From Angelakisella sp. (GTDB lineage: Bacteria; Bacillota; Clostridia; Oscillospirales; Ruminococcaceae), in contig JAAWEO010000087.1 of assembly GCA_022794295.1 (NCBI GenBank), forward strand, positions 1 to 8,051: a stretch of 8,051 nucleotides of DNA, written 5' to 3'. Of this stretch, positions 1 through 5,335 are shown in pieces (position 1 is the first letter of the stretch; each line of letters begins with the position of its first letter). The notes beneath the pieces are model-generated. The model saw only the letters and a program-made list of their open reading frames with translations. It was not told the origin of the DNA and made no database searches. A program made the position numbers and the translations under genes.

Positions 1-210
1 CTTCCGCAGAAGGTCCGCGCGCCTAACCCCTGGGCGTTCTTTGGTTACTTTCTGTCGCAACAGAAAGTGACCCCCCGCCGGGGAGGCGAAACGAGGCAAT
101 AGGTCTTTAAAACGAGACAGGAGTGCGAAGGGCCTGACTGGCGCGTGGCAGTCAAAGGAAAACGGTGCTATCAATAACAGAAGCCCATATCCAGGACCGA
201 GAGGCAGACA
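1..210. other. Non-coding hairpin-rich DNA left of repeat copy A
   Basis: I find no credible gene here. The stretch holds several palindromes: a 13-pair hairpin at 43-72, CCCC-GCC-GGGG at 73-83, and TGACTG/CAGTCA arms at 135-140 and 149-154. It lies beyond the likely terminator of the exonuclease transcript, so it may be untranscribed or belong to a neighbouring unit outside the window. It may also be an extension of the repeat that starts near 211, but copy B has no matching sequence on that side. Confidence 0.5.
43..72. repeat. 13-bp inverted repeat with CGCA loop
   Basis: Arms GGTTACTTTCTGT (43-55) and ACAGAAAGTGACC (60-72) pair over 13 positions with one G-T pair, around the loop CGCA (56-59). 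There is no T-tract on either side, so a simple intrinsic terminator is unlikely. It resembles a mobile palindromic intergenic repeat unit. The CGCA loop recurs in hairpins at 7955-7968 and 7986-8007. Confidence 0.8.
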
Positions 211-212
211 CG

Positions 213-244
213 TTCAAGAAGCGGCCCTTCGGGCCTGTCTTGAA
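213..244. repeat. Conserved hairpin at outer edge of repeat copy A
   Basis: TTCAAGA (213-219) pairs with TCTTGAA (238-244), and inside it GGCCC (223-227) pairs with GGGCC (231-235) around TTC. The matching hairpin in copy B is at 3125-3156 and differs only in the loop, TGC instead of TTC. It marks the shared left boundary of the two copies, since similarity stops just outside it. Confidence 0.8.
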
Positions 245-344
245 GGGTAGATGGTATGGGGCGTTAGGCTTTTGGCGCTCCCCGCGAGTGGGTATAGGCC
301 AGTCTCGTTCCGGCCGCGGCTTGTCACTTCGCACAAACGCAAAA

Positions 345-371
345 AGAAAGGACAGCTCTGCCATCCTTTCT
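345..371 (-). terminator. Probable rho-independent terminator of the helicase-exonuclease operon
   Basis: On the minus strand the 8-bp stem AGAAAGGA/TCCTTTCT is followed by TTTTGCG, giving a T-rich tail. It sits about 320 bases past the exonuclease stop codon, inside repeat copy A. The equivalent position in copy B also holds a terminator hairpin, with a different stem sequence. The stem is not GC-rich, so efficiency is uncertain. Confidence 0.6.
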
Positions 372-442
372 ATAGCGCCATGTTGTTAGCCGCAGCCTTG
401 GTCGAAGGATGCTGCCTCTAGCCGGAGTATTTCGCCCGCTGT

Positions 443-517
443 GGCGGTCGACCAGGCGCTGTCCGCCCTGGACCCGGACCGGACTGATGTCCGGTGACAG
501 AAAGGCTAACCGGTACT
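443..517. repeat. 75-base near-identical core of repeat, copy A
   Basis: This stretch matches 3413-3487 at 73 of 75 positions, far better than its surroundings. It folds into an imperfect hairpin (CCAGGCG at 452-458 with CGCCCTGG at 464-471, one bulge), and one of the two mismatches falls in that loop. It also holds a perfect 7-bp hairpin, ACCGGAC-TGAT-GTCCGGT (478-495). An alternative pairing CCGGT (491-495) with ACCGG (509-513) would compete with the second hairpin. Confidence 0.85.
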
Positions 518-650
518 GGGCGTTGGGCTTCGGGTATGGTGCTGCGCCGGCAGAAACCTCGCCCGCCCCAGTCCGTCAAAGGCAGGGGAATCGCTCCGCC
601 TTGTGCTCGTTTGGACTCCAGGCACCCACTAAGGGACCGCACACCGTCAA

Positions 651-663
651 GGCGCGTAGCGCC
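651..663. repeat. Closing hairpin of repeat copy A (GTA loop)
   Basis: GGCGC-GTA-GCGCC followed by GGGTAGGG. In copy B the same place holds GCCGC-GAA-GCGGC followed by GGATAGGG, so the stem changed while pairing was kept. Next to it, GCGGGC-CTA-GCCCGC at 679-693 reaches to the last base before the exonuclease stop codon, so the palindromic DNA runs right up to the coding sequence. Confidence 0.7.
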
Positions 664-693
664 GGGTAGGGCCTGGCAGCGGGCCTAGCCCGC

Positions 694-1413
694 CTAGCCC
701 GCTGTTACTGGCTCTTTTGTTTCTTCTTCGTCTTCTGCAAATTCCCACTGGCTCAATGCGTCCCCAAACAGGTCCCCCAGCGTTGTCGCTGGCGGCGGCG
801 GTGCACTGGCCGCATTCATCAGCTCCCGAGTGATCCTCGTCCGCTCTGCAAATGCCTCCTTGTCGTGAAGCAGTGTCAGAAGCACCGCCGAGTTCTCTGC
901 ATCATCCGCTGCACTGTGCTGGCTTCCCGCAAAGTTGACCTCAATCCCCCCAATGGCGTTTTTCAGGGAAATGCGGTTCCGCTTGGAAAGACCCAGCAGC
1001 CGGGTGTAGATCCGTTGGAAATCGATCCAGCGCCGGAACACCTTGGGAGGCTTTTCCTCCCAAAGCCCCTTTTCCCGGCACTCCTGAAATAGCTGGCTTC
1101 GGTCACTGTCGCTCCAGGCGTAAACACGGGTCGGCTCCTCCCCGATCCACCGGAGGAAATCCGCCAGGGCTTCCGGGAGATGCTTGGCGTTTTCTACCGT
1201 GGCGTCGGTGATCCCGGTGACACGGGTGCAGGGGGCCCCAATGGGAAAGTGCTGGGGTTTTACATAGGCGGAATATTTGTCCACCTGCCGGTATTCCCCA
1301 TCCAGCTTTACTGCCCCGATCTCTACAATTTCATGAAGGAGGGGGGCGGGGGTGTTGGGATGCCCCCGCCGCGGGGCCTGGTTCATTTCAAAATCTAAGA
1401 AAATGTGCTGCAT
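694..1413 (-). CDS. DEDDh-family 3'-5' exonuclease (ERI-1/KapD-like)
   Basis: A 239-residue protein with an RNase T/ERI-1-type exonuclease fold predicted to remove nucleotides from 3' ends with two metal ions. The three Exo motifs are visible: FLDFEMN near the N-terminus with D7 and E9, WSDSDRSQL at 100-108 with D104 the likely third acid, and HSAADDAEN at 166-174 giving H166 and D171 of the HxxxxD signature that defines the DEDDh subgroup. The C-terminal 35 or so residues are proline/alanine and then acidic, probably a flexible tail. It starts at ATG with AAGGGAG just upstream and lies 20 bases after the DEAD-box helicase stop, so it is almost certainly cotranscribed with it. The substrate (RNA or DNA) cannot be read from the sequence. 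ERI-1-like context and the helicase partner favour RNA. TAG stop; repeat copy A begins within about 15 bases of it. Confidence 0.88.
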   Translation of the reverse strand: MQHIFLDFEMNQAPRRGHPNTPAPLLHEIVEIGAVKLDGEYRQVDKYSAYVKPQHFPIGAPCTRVTGITDATVENAKHLPEALADFLRWIGEEPTRVYAWSDSDRSQLFQECREKGLWEEKPPKVFRRWIDFQRIYTRLLGLSKRNRISLKNAIGGIEVNFAGSQHSAADDAENSAVLLTLLHDKEAFAERTRITRELMNAASAPPPPATTLGDLFGDALSQWEFAEDEEETKEPVTAG

Positions 1414-1433
1414 TGTGCTCCCTTCCCTTCCTG

Positions 1434-2582
1434 TTACAGCTCCTCCGCCGGAGAGATCACCCCATCCTCTGAAACCGCAACAGGGCTGATCTCAAAGCGT
1501 GTATAGCGGATCAGGTTTTTCAGGTGGGTGCGTTCATCGGCAGAATAGAACAGGTAGGAGATGCCCTCCTTCCGGGCCCGTGCGGTGCGGCCGATGCGGT
1601 GGACGTAGGTCTCGTTATCCTGGGGGAAGTCGTAATTGATCACGGCGTCAATGTCGGTAACATCAATCCCCCGGGCGGCTACATCGGTGGCAACCATCAC
1701 CGGGATGCCGCCTTCTTTAAACCTTGCCATCACCCGGTTGCGGTCCTTTTGGATCATGTCCCCGTGGATGCATTGGGCAGGGATGCCCCGGCGGGTAAGC
1801 ATGTCACAGATCATGGAGGTATTGTATTTGGTGTTGCAGAAGATAAGCACCCGGTCCAGGTTCTCTTTTTTCAGGATGAACAGCAGGTCCTCGAACCGCT
1901 TCCGCCCGGTGGTGCGGCAGCAGTACTGGGTAATGCGGGGGCGGCTTTCCTCCACAGGGCGGACGGTGATCTCCTCGGCGTCCCGCTGGTAAAGCCAGCC
2001 GATGTCCATGACCTCCCGGCTGATGGTGGCGGAGAACATCACCATCTGCTGCTTTTTGGGCAGGCTGTCCAGGATCCTCCGCACGTCCTTAAAGAAGCCC
2101 ATGTCCAGCATTTCGTCCGCCTCGTCCAGGACCACCGTGGTCACCTTGCTTATCTGAATGGTGCGGTGCTTCATGTGGTCCAAAAGGCGGCCGGGGGTAG
2201 CCACCACAATTTGGGGATTTTTCTTCAAGGCGTCAATTTGGGGGCGCATAGGCTGGCCCCCGTAGACGGCAGCCACACGGAGGCCCTCCTTGTACTTTGC
2301 CAGGGCCCGGAGCTCGTCCACGATCTGGGTGCAAAGCTCCCGGGTGGGGCAAAGGACCACCGACTGGATCCAGGGGGAATTCTGGAGATCGGCCCGTTCG
2401 ATCAGGGGAATGCCAAAGGCGCAGGTCTTTCCCGTGCCGGTGGGGGCTTTGGCAATGATCTCCCTGCCGGACATCATAACCGGAATGGCTTTTTCCTGGA
2501 CCTCGGTCATTTGGGAAAAGCCCATATCCTCCACAGCGCGAAGGACTTCAGGGGAGACGCCGGTAAGCTCGTTAAAATTCAT
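1434..2582 (-). CDS. Minimal DEAD-box RNA helicase
   Basis: A 382-residue ATP-dependent RNA helicase made of the two RecA-like domains only. In order: Q-motif region with F22 and Q29, motif I APTGTGKT (46-53), Ia PTREL (79-83), TPGR (129-132), motif II DEAD (153-156), motif III SAT (184-186), motif V VATDVAARGID (297-307), and motif VI HRIGRTAR (328-335). All catalytic motifs are intact. It ends about 47 residues after motif VI, so it lacks the long basic tail of CshA-type proteins (near 500 residues) and the RNA-binding domain of DbpA-type ones. It is a complete core enzyme rather than a truncation, as the reading frame ends cleanly and the next gene follows 20 bases later. Likely roles are RNA unfolding in ribosome assembly or mRNA turnover, possibly together with the exonuclease downstream. 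ATG start with a GAAAGGAAAA purine stretch upstream and its own extended -10 promoter. Confidence 0.93.
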   Translation of the reverse strand: MNFNELTGVSPEVLRAVEDMGFSQMTEVQEKAIPVMMSGREIIAKAPTGTGKTCAFGIPLIERADLQNSPWIQSVVLCPTRELCTQIVDELRALAKYKEGLRVAAVYGGQPMRPQIDALKKNPQIVVATPGRLLDHMKHRTIQISKVTTVVLDEADEMLDMGFFKDVRRILDSLPKKQQMVMFSATISREVMDIGWLYQRDAEEITVRPVEESRPRITQYCCRTTGRKRFEDLLFILKKENLDRVLIFCNTKYNTSMICDMLTRRGIPAQCIHGDMIQKDRNRVMARFKEGGIPVMVATDVAARGIDVTDIDAVINYDFPQDNETYVHRIGRTARARKEGISYLFYSADERTHLKNLIRYTRFEISPVAVSEDGVISPAEEL

Positions 2583-2620
2583 AAAGGCGCTTTTCCTTTC
2601 TGGGTGTTTGGTATAGGTGC

Positions 2621-2649
2621 ATTATAACACATTTGTGGAGAAAAGGAAA
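2621..2649 (-). promoter_or_regulatory. Extended -10 promoter of the helicase-exonuclease operon
   Basis: On the minus strand TGTTATAAT (2621-2629) is a perfect TATAAT box preceded by the TGn extension. The -35 position at 17-base spacing is only TTTCCT (2644-2649), a weak match, which an extended -10 can compensate. It predicts a start of transcription near 2614 and a leader of about 30 bases, with no room for a riboswitch. Confidence 0.7.
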
Positions 2650-2762
2650 GAGCGGCTGGCGGCCCGAATGCAGTGAGGCGCGGGGGCAGACACAGGGGAA
2701 GCTTTTGCCTGGGGCTAGGAGGGGGTGTTATCTGGTGGGGGGTGGTTTTTGGGGATTTTAGA

Positions 2763-2843
2763 TGCACATGGGATGGACATAAAAATCTATATGGATACTG
2801 GATATTAGCCTGTTTTATAGTGAAAAGTGATTGAGCTTTTCAG
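2763..2843. repeat. 81-bp direct repeat, unit 1
   Basis: It aligns without gaps to 2964-3044 with 11 mismatches in 81 (about 86% identity), at an offset of 201 bases. It begins TGCACATGG and ends with GCTTTTCAG. The right end holds inverted arms TGAAAAG and CTTTTCA (7 pairs; 8 pairs in unit 2). Confidence 0.85.
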
Positions 2844-2963
2844 CTTTTGATTGGCAAAATGCATATTGCGGTTGGGATTTTGGTGCCGCAGGCTGGTATT
2901 TTTGCTGGTGGGTGAGGCTTTGCTTTGCTTTGGCGGTGTTTTGGCTTGCGGCGGTTGTTGGAT

Positions 2964-3044
2964 TGCACATGGAATGGACATAAAAAGCTGTGTAGATACT
3001 GTATTTTAGCTTGTTTTATGCTGAAAAGTGATGGAGCTTTTCAG
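2964..3044. repeat. 81-bp direct repeat, unit 2
   Basis: Second unit of the pair. Its right end has an 8-bp inverted repeat, CTGAAAAG with CTTTTCAG, around an 8-base loop. The mismatch against unit 1 at the outermost pair breaks one base pair there. No coding frame is evident, and the unit is too long and has too few copies for a CRISPR array. Confidence 0.85.
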
Positions 3045-3124
3045 GGATGGCTTGGTATGTTGCGCGGTGGTTTTGGATGGGGTTGGCCTTGGGGGGCTTT
3101 GGATTTTGAATGGGGGGCTGTTTG

Positions 3125-3156
3125 TTCAAGAAGCGGCCCTGCGGGCCTGTCTTGAA
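3125..3156. repeat. Conserved hairpin at outer edge of repeat copy B
   Basis: Counterpart of 213-244: outer arms TTCAAGA/TCTTGAA and inner arms GGCCC/GGGCC, loop TGC. It marks the junction between the keto-rich spacer and copy B. Confidence 0.8.
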
Positions 3157-3253
3157 GGACAGACAGCAAAAACCGAAAGCGCCTGGCGCTCCCCGCGGCT
3201 GGGTAACGGTCAGTCTCGTTACCGGCCGCGGCTTGTCACTTCGCATAGACGCA

Positions 3254-3283
3254 AAAAAGGACGGAAAACAATCCGTCCTTTTT
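3254..3283 (-). terminator. Strong bidirectional-type intrinsic terminator downstream of serS
   Basis: A 12-bp perfect stem, AAAAAGGACGGA with TCCGTCCTTTTT, around a 6-base loop. Read on the minus strand, the stem is followed by T residues and GCG. Because the stem starts with A's and ends with T's it could stop transcription from either side. It lies about 405 bases after the serS stop codon inside repeat copy B, so the serS transcript probably carries a long structured 3' UTR. Confidence 0.8.
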
Positions 3284-3412
3284 ACCGCCATATTATTAGC
3301 CGCGGCCTTTATCGAAAGATGCTGCCACATGCTGGAGAATTTCGCCCGATCTCCGCGCTAAGAGCCTCGCTACGCTCGGTTGCGCTTCGAAACGCGCCTG
3401 CGGGCGCAGTGC

Positions 3413-3487
3413 GGCGGGCGACCAGGCGCTGTTCGCCCTGGACCCGGACCGGACTGATGTCCGGTGACAGAAAGGCTAACCGGTACT
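3413..3487. repeat. 75-base near-identical core of repeat, copy B
   Basis: Matches 443-517 at 73 of 75 positions. It contains the same hairpins, including ACCGGAC-TGAT-GTCCGGT at 3448-3465. The core is the best candidate for a functional or recently homogenised segment of the element. Confidence 0.85.
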
Positions 3488-3619
3488 TGTCCTGGCGCCT
3501 GCTCCCAGTCCTGCGCCGGCAGGTGCGGCGGATTCCCCAGTCCGTCAAAGGCCGGGGAATCGTCTCGCCCTGTACCCGTTCGGACTCCAGGCACTCACTA
3601 AGCCCCCGCACACCGTTAA

Positions 3620-3684
3620 GCCGCGAAGCGGCGGATAGGGTCCGTCAGCGGCCATCAGGCCGCCGCGAAGCGGCGGGTAGGGTC
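3620..3684. repeat. Duplicated closing hairpin module next to the serS stop
   Basis: A 23-base unit, GCCGCGAAGCGGCGG followed by RTAGGGTC, occurs at 3620-3642 and again at 3662-3684 with one difference. Each forms a GC stem with a GAA loop: 5 pairs at 3620-3632 and 7 pairs (CCGCCGC/GCGGCGG) at 3660-3676. The second ends 12 bases from the serS stop codon. There is no T-tract, so this is more likely a repeat module or mRNA 3'-end protector than a terminator. Confidence 0.75.
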
Positions 3685-3688
3685 TGAA

Positions 3689-4984
3689 TTAGCGGACTGA
3701 AGGCTGCAGCAGTTCCTGGCCGCCCATGTAGGGCTGCAGTGCCTTGGGGATCCGGACACTTCCATCCGCCTGGAGGTTATTCTCCAAAAACGCGATCAGC
3801 ATCCGGGGCGGCGCCACCACGGTGTTGTTCAGGGTATGGGCAAAGTACAACTCCTTGCTTCCCTCCTTGCGCACCCGGATACCCAGCCGCCGCGCCTGGG
3901 CATCTCCCAGGTTGGAGCAGGAGCCAACCTCAAAGTACTTCTGCTGCCGGGGGCTCCAGGCCTCCACATCGCAGGATTTCACCTTCAGGTCTGCCAGGTC
4001 CCCGGAGCAGCACTCCAGGGTGCGGACGGGAATATCCAGGGTGCGGAAGAAATCCACGGTATTCTGCCAAAGCTTATCGTACCAGGCCATGCTGTCCTCC
4101 GGCTTGCAGACCACGATCATCTCCTGCTTTTCAAACTGGTGGATGCGGTAGACGCCCCGTTCCTCGATGCCGTGGGCGCCGACCTCCTTGCGGAAGCAGG
4201 GGGAGTAGCTGGTAAGGGTCTGGGGCAGGGCTGCCTCGTCGTTGATGGTGTCAATAAACTTCCCGATCATGGAGTGTTCCGAGGTACCGATCAGGTAGAG
4301 GTCCTCCCCTTCGATCTTGTACATCATGTTTTCCATTTCGGCAAAGCTCATGACCCCCTTTACCACATCGCTGCGGATCATAAAGGGTGGGATGTAGTAG
4401 GTGAAGCCCCGGCCAATCATAAAATCCCGGGCATAGGAGAGAATGGAGGAATGGAGGCGGGCAATATCTCCTTTCAGGTAGTAGAAGCCGTTGCCGGAGG
4501 TCCGGCGGGCGCTGTCCAGGTCGATGCCATCCAGGGTCTCCATAATATCCACGTGGTAAGGGATCGGATAGTCCGGGACCACAGGCTCGCCGTAACGCTG
4601 GATCTCTACATTTTCGCTGTCGTCCTTGCCAATGGGAACAGAGGGGTCGATGATGTTGGGAATGACCATCATCCGGGACTTGACCTCCTCGGCATAGACC
4701 TTCTCGTCCTCCTCCAGCTGGGCCATTTCGTCGGCCATGGCCTTTACCTGGGCCTTGGCGGCTTCGGCCTCCTCCTTTTTGCCCTGGGCCATAAGGGCAC
4801 CGATCTGCTTGGAGATGACATTTCGCTGGTTGCGCAGCTCGTCACAGCGGGTTTTGGCGGCCCGGAACTTTTTATCAAACTCGATGACCTCGTCCACCAG
4901 GGGAAGCTTTTGGTCCTGGAATTTTTTGCGGATGTTTTCCTTGACGATCTCCGGGTTGTTGCGTACAAATTTCATATCAAGCAT
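3689..4984 (-). CDS. serS: Serine--tRNA ligase
   Basis: Class II aminoacyl-tRNA synthetase charging tRNA-Ser (and tRNA-Sec where present) with serine. With the start used here it has 431 residues, close to the usual 420-430. The start MLDMKFVRNNPEIV matches the family N-terminus and has AGAGGAGA at 4993-5000, nine bases upstream. An upstream in-frame ATG at 5026 would add 14 unfamiliar residues. The N-terminal third is charged and helical, the tRNA-binding coiled-coil arm. Motif 2 is the CFRKEVGAHG region and motif 3 the APPRMLIAFLEN region with its conserved arginine; the C-terminus reads PYMGG as usual. Several active-site stretches (LIGTSEHSMIG, FRKEVGAHGIEERGVYRIHQFEKQE, SGDLADLKVKSCDVEAWSP) differ from the Bacillus-type enzyme and seem to belong to a distinct SerRS subgroup. 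It is the last gene of the parA unit. No T-box fits in the 65-base gap before it. Confidence 0.95.
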   Translation of the reverse strand: MLDMKFVRNNPEIVKENIRKKFQDQKLPLVDEVIEFDKKFRAAKTRCDELRNQRNVISKQIGALMAQGKKEEAEAAKAQVKAMADEMAQLEEDEKVYAEEVKSRMMVIPNIIDPSVPIGKDDSENVEIQRYGEPVVPDYPIPYHVDIMETLDGIDLDSARRTSGNGFYYLKGDIARLHSSILSYARDFMIGRGFTYYIPPFMIRSDVVKGVMSFAEMENMMYKIEGEDLYLIGTSEHSMIGKFIDTINDEAALPQTLTSYSPCFRKEVGAHGIEERGVYRIHQFEKQEMIVVCKPEDSMAWYDKLWQNTVDFFRTLDIPVRTLECCSGDLADLKVKSCDVEAWSPRQQKYFEVGSCSNLGDAQARRLGIRVRKEGSKELYFAHTLNNTVVAPPRMLIAFLENNLQADGSVRIPKALQPYMGGQELLQPSVR

Positions 4985-4992
4985 AATTTTTC

Positions 4993-5000
4993 TCTCCTCT
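4993..5000 (-). promoter_or_regulatory. Ribosome binding site that fixes the serS start
   Basis: AGAGGAGA on the minus strand, nine bases before the ATG at 4984. The alternative ATG at 5026 has no comparable Shine-Dalgarno sequence. Just upstream on the mRNA, the arm in 5021-5027 (AGTGATA) can pair either with ATCACT (5008-5013) or with TATCAC (5001-5006), the latter directly touching this site. Confidence 0.75.
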
Positions 5001-5049
5001 GTGATATAGTGATTGGAATTTATCACTGTTTCGCTTTATTGGGCGGTTT

Positions 5050-5286
5050 TTATACCAGCTTTTTCCCGCATACCGGGCAGTAGTTCGGCAGACCGCCCCG
5101 GATCTCCAGGCTTTCCCCACAGTAGGGACAGCGGCAAAAAAACATCGCCTGAACCACCCCGGCAATGGCGGCGGCAACCCCCAGGGACGTCATCGCTCCC
5201 AGCTCCAAAAGCGCACCCAAAAATCCTGCCGCTGCCCCGATCCCCAGGGCGATCTTCATCAGGCGGCAGCTTTGGCGGTAATTCAT
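5050..5286 (-). CDS. Small two-helix membrane protein with C-terminal zinc ribbon (paralog 2)
   Basis: A 78-residue protein of unknown function. It begins MNYRQSCRL, has two short hydrophobic segments (about residues 11-29 and 31-48, rich in Ala and Gly) and then FFCRCPYC at 49-56 and YCPVCG at 69-74. The two CxxC pairs (C53/C56 and C70/C73) would bind one zinc ion as a zinc ribbon; C51 is an extra cysteine shared with the paralog. It is about 45% identical, without gaps, to the next gene upstream. The start is set by AAGGAGG eight bases upstream and by the shared MNYRQS beginning. By position it sits between parB and serS, where many Clostridia carry a different small gene. I do not recognise the family. 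A membrane-anchored zinc-ribbon adaptor is an inference. Confidence 0.8.
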   Translation of the reverse strand: MNYRQSCRLMKIALGIGAAAGFLGALLELGAMTSLGVAAAIAGVVQAMFFCRCPYCGESLEIRGGLPNYCPVCGKKLV

Positions 5287-5335
5287 TCGGCGGTCCTCCT
5301 TCCTTGGCGTCGTGCGGGAAGATTTGAATGGGCTC

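Larger units (their letters stand above)
211..678. repeat. Large intergenic repeat, copy A
   Basis: About 470 bases that match copy B (3123-3684) in order and orientation through a chain of conserved blocks: the hairpin 213-244; a 24-base identical block at 310-333; the terminator hairpin 345-371; a 75-base core at 443-517 with two mismatches; a block around 569-635; and a closing hairpin at 651-663 followed by GGGTAGGG. It ends about 15 bases from the exonuclease stop codon. No reading frame is kept between the copies, so it is non-coding. If transcribed with the upstream gene it would form a long structured 3' UTR. Whether it is a mobile repeat, a structured RNA or both is not decidable here. 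Confidence 0.8.
2650..3123. other. Keto-rich intergenic spacer with G-runs and a direct repeat pair
   Basis: No gene is supported. The plus strand is unusually rich in G and T with few A and C across much of about 2700-3120. It contains long G-runs (2711-2714, 2721-2725, 2737-2742 and 2751-2754; again 3079-3082, 3091-3096 and 3112-3117). Two 81-base direct repeats are embedded (2763-2843 and 2964-3044). The composition differs sharply from the neighbouring genes and from the GC-rich repeat copy B that follows. Confidence 0.6.
3123..3684. repeat. Large intergenic repeat, copy B
   Basis: About 560 bases matching copy A (211-678) block by block: edge hairpin 3125-3156, identical 24-base block 3222-3245, terminator hairpin 3254-3283, near-identical core 3413-3487, a block around 3537-3602, then closing hairpins at 3620-3632 and 3660-3676. 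It is longer than copy A mainly because of an extra palindromic segment at about 3349-3410 and a duplicated closing hairpin. It ends a few bases from the serS stop codon. A further 7-bp hairpin, GGTAACG/CGTTACC (3202-3223), is well paired here but weak in copy A. Non-coding by the same frame argument as copy A. Confidence 0.82.

Noticed and set aside
152..364. Minus-strand open frame with RSDKPRP and FKTGPKGRFLN, resembling another at 3016-3330
   Set aside because: Both lie inside the two repeat copies. The peptides match only at the ends; the middle is out of frame through balancing indels, so no protein is conserved. The frames are also crossed by a conserved terminator hairpin.
409..669. 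Plus-strand frame with a conserved stretch WTRTGLMSGDRKANRY also found in 3028-3687
   Set aside because: The similarity follows from near-identical DNA in the repeat core and includes silent positions. The frames diverge at once outside it and have no ribosome binding site.
1524..2627. Long plus-strand open frame opposite the DEAD-box helicase
   Set aside because: It is an antisense shadow of a GC-rich gene whose minus-strand product has every helicase motif.
2763..3044. CRISPR array
   Set aside because: Only two imperfect units of 81 bases with a 120-base interval; no cas genes nearby.
3016..3330. Small gene or tRNA in the serS-helicase interval
   Set aside because: No cloverleaf or supported start site is visible; the interval is explained by the direct repeats and the large repeat copy B.
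4985..5026. Upstream in-frame ATG extending SerRS by 14 residues
   Set aside because: The added residues are unlike the family, and the Shine-Dalgarno sequence at 4993-5000 lies inside that extension, serving the ATG at 4984.
4985..5049. T-box riboswitch before serS
   Set aside because: The gap is 65 bases, too short for a T-box, and shows no specifier stem or antiterminator motif.
3836..5083. Long plus-strand open frame opposite serS
   Set aside because: Antisense shadow; the minus-strand frame is a complete seryl-tRNA synthetase.
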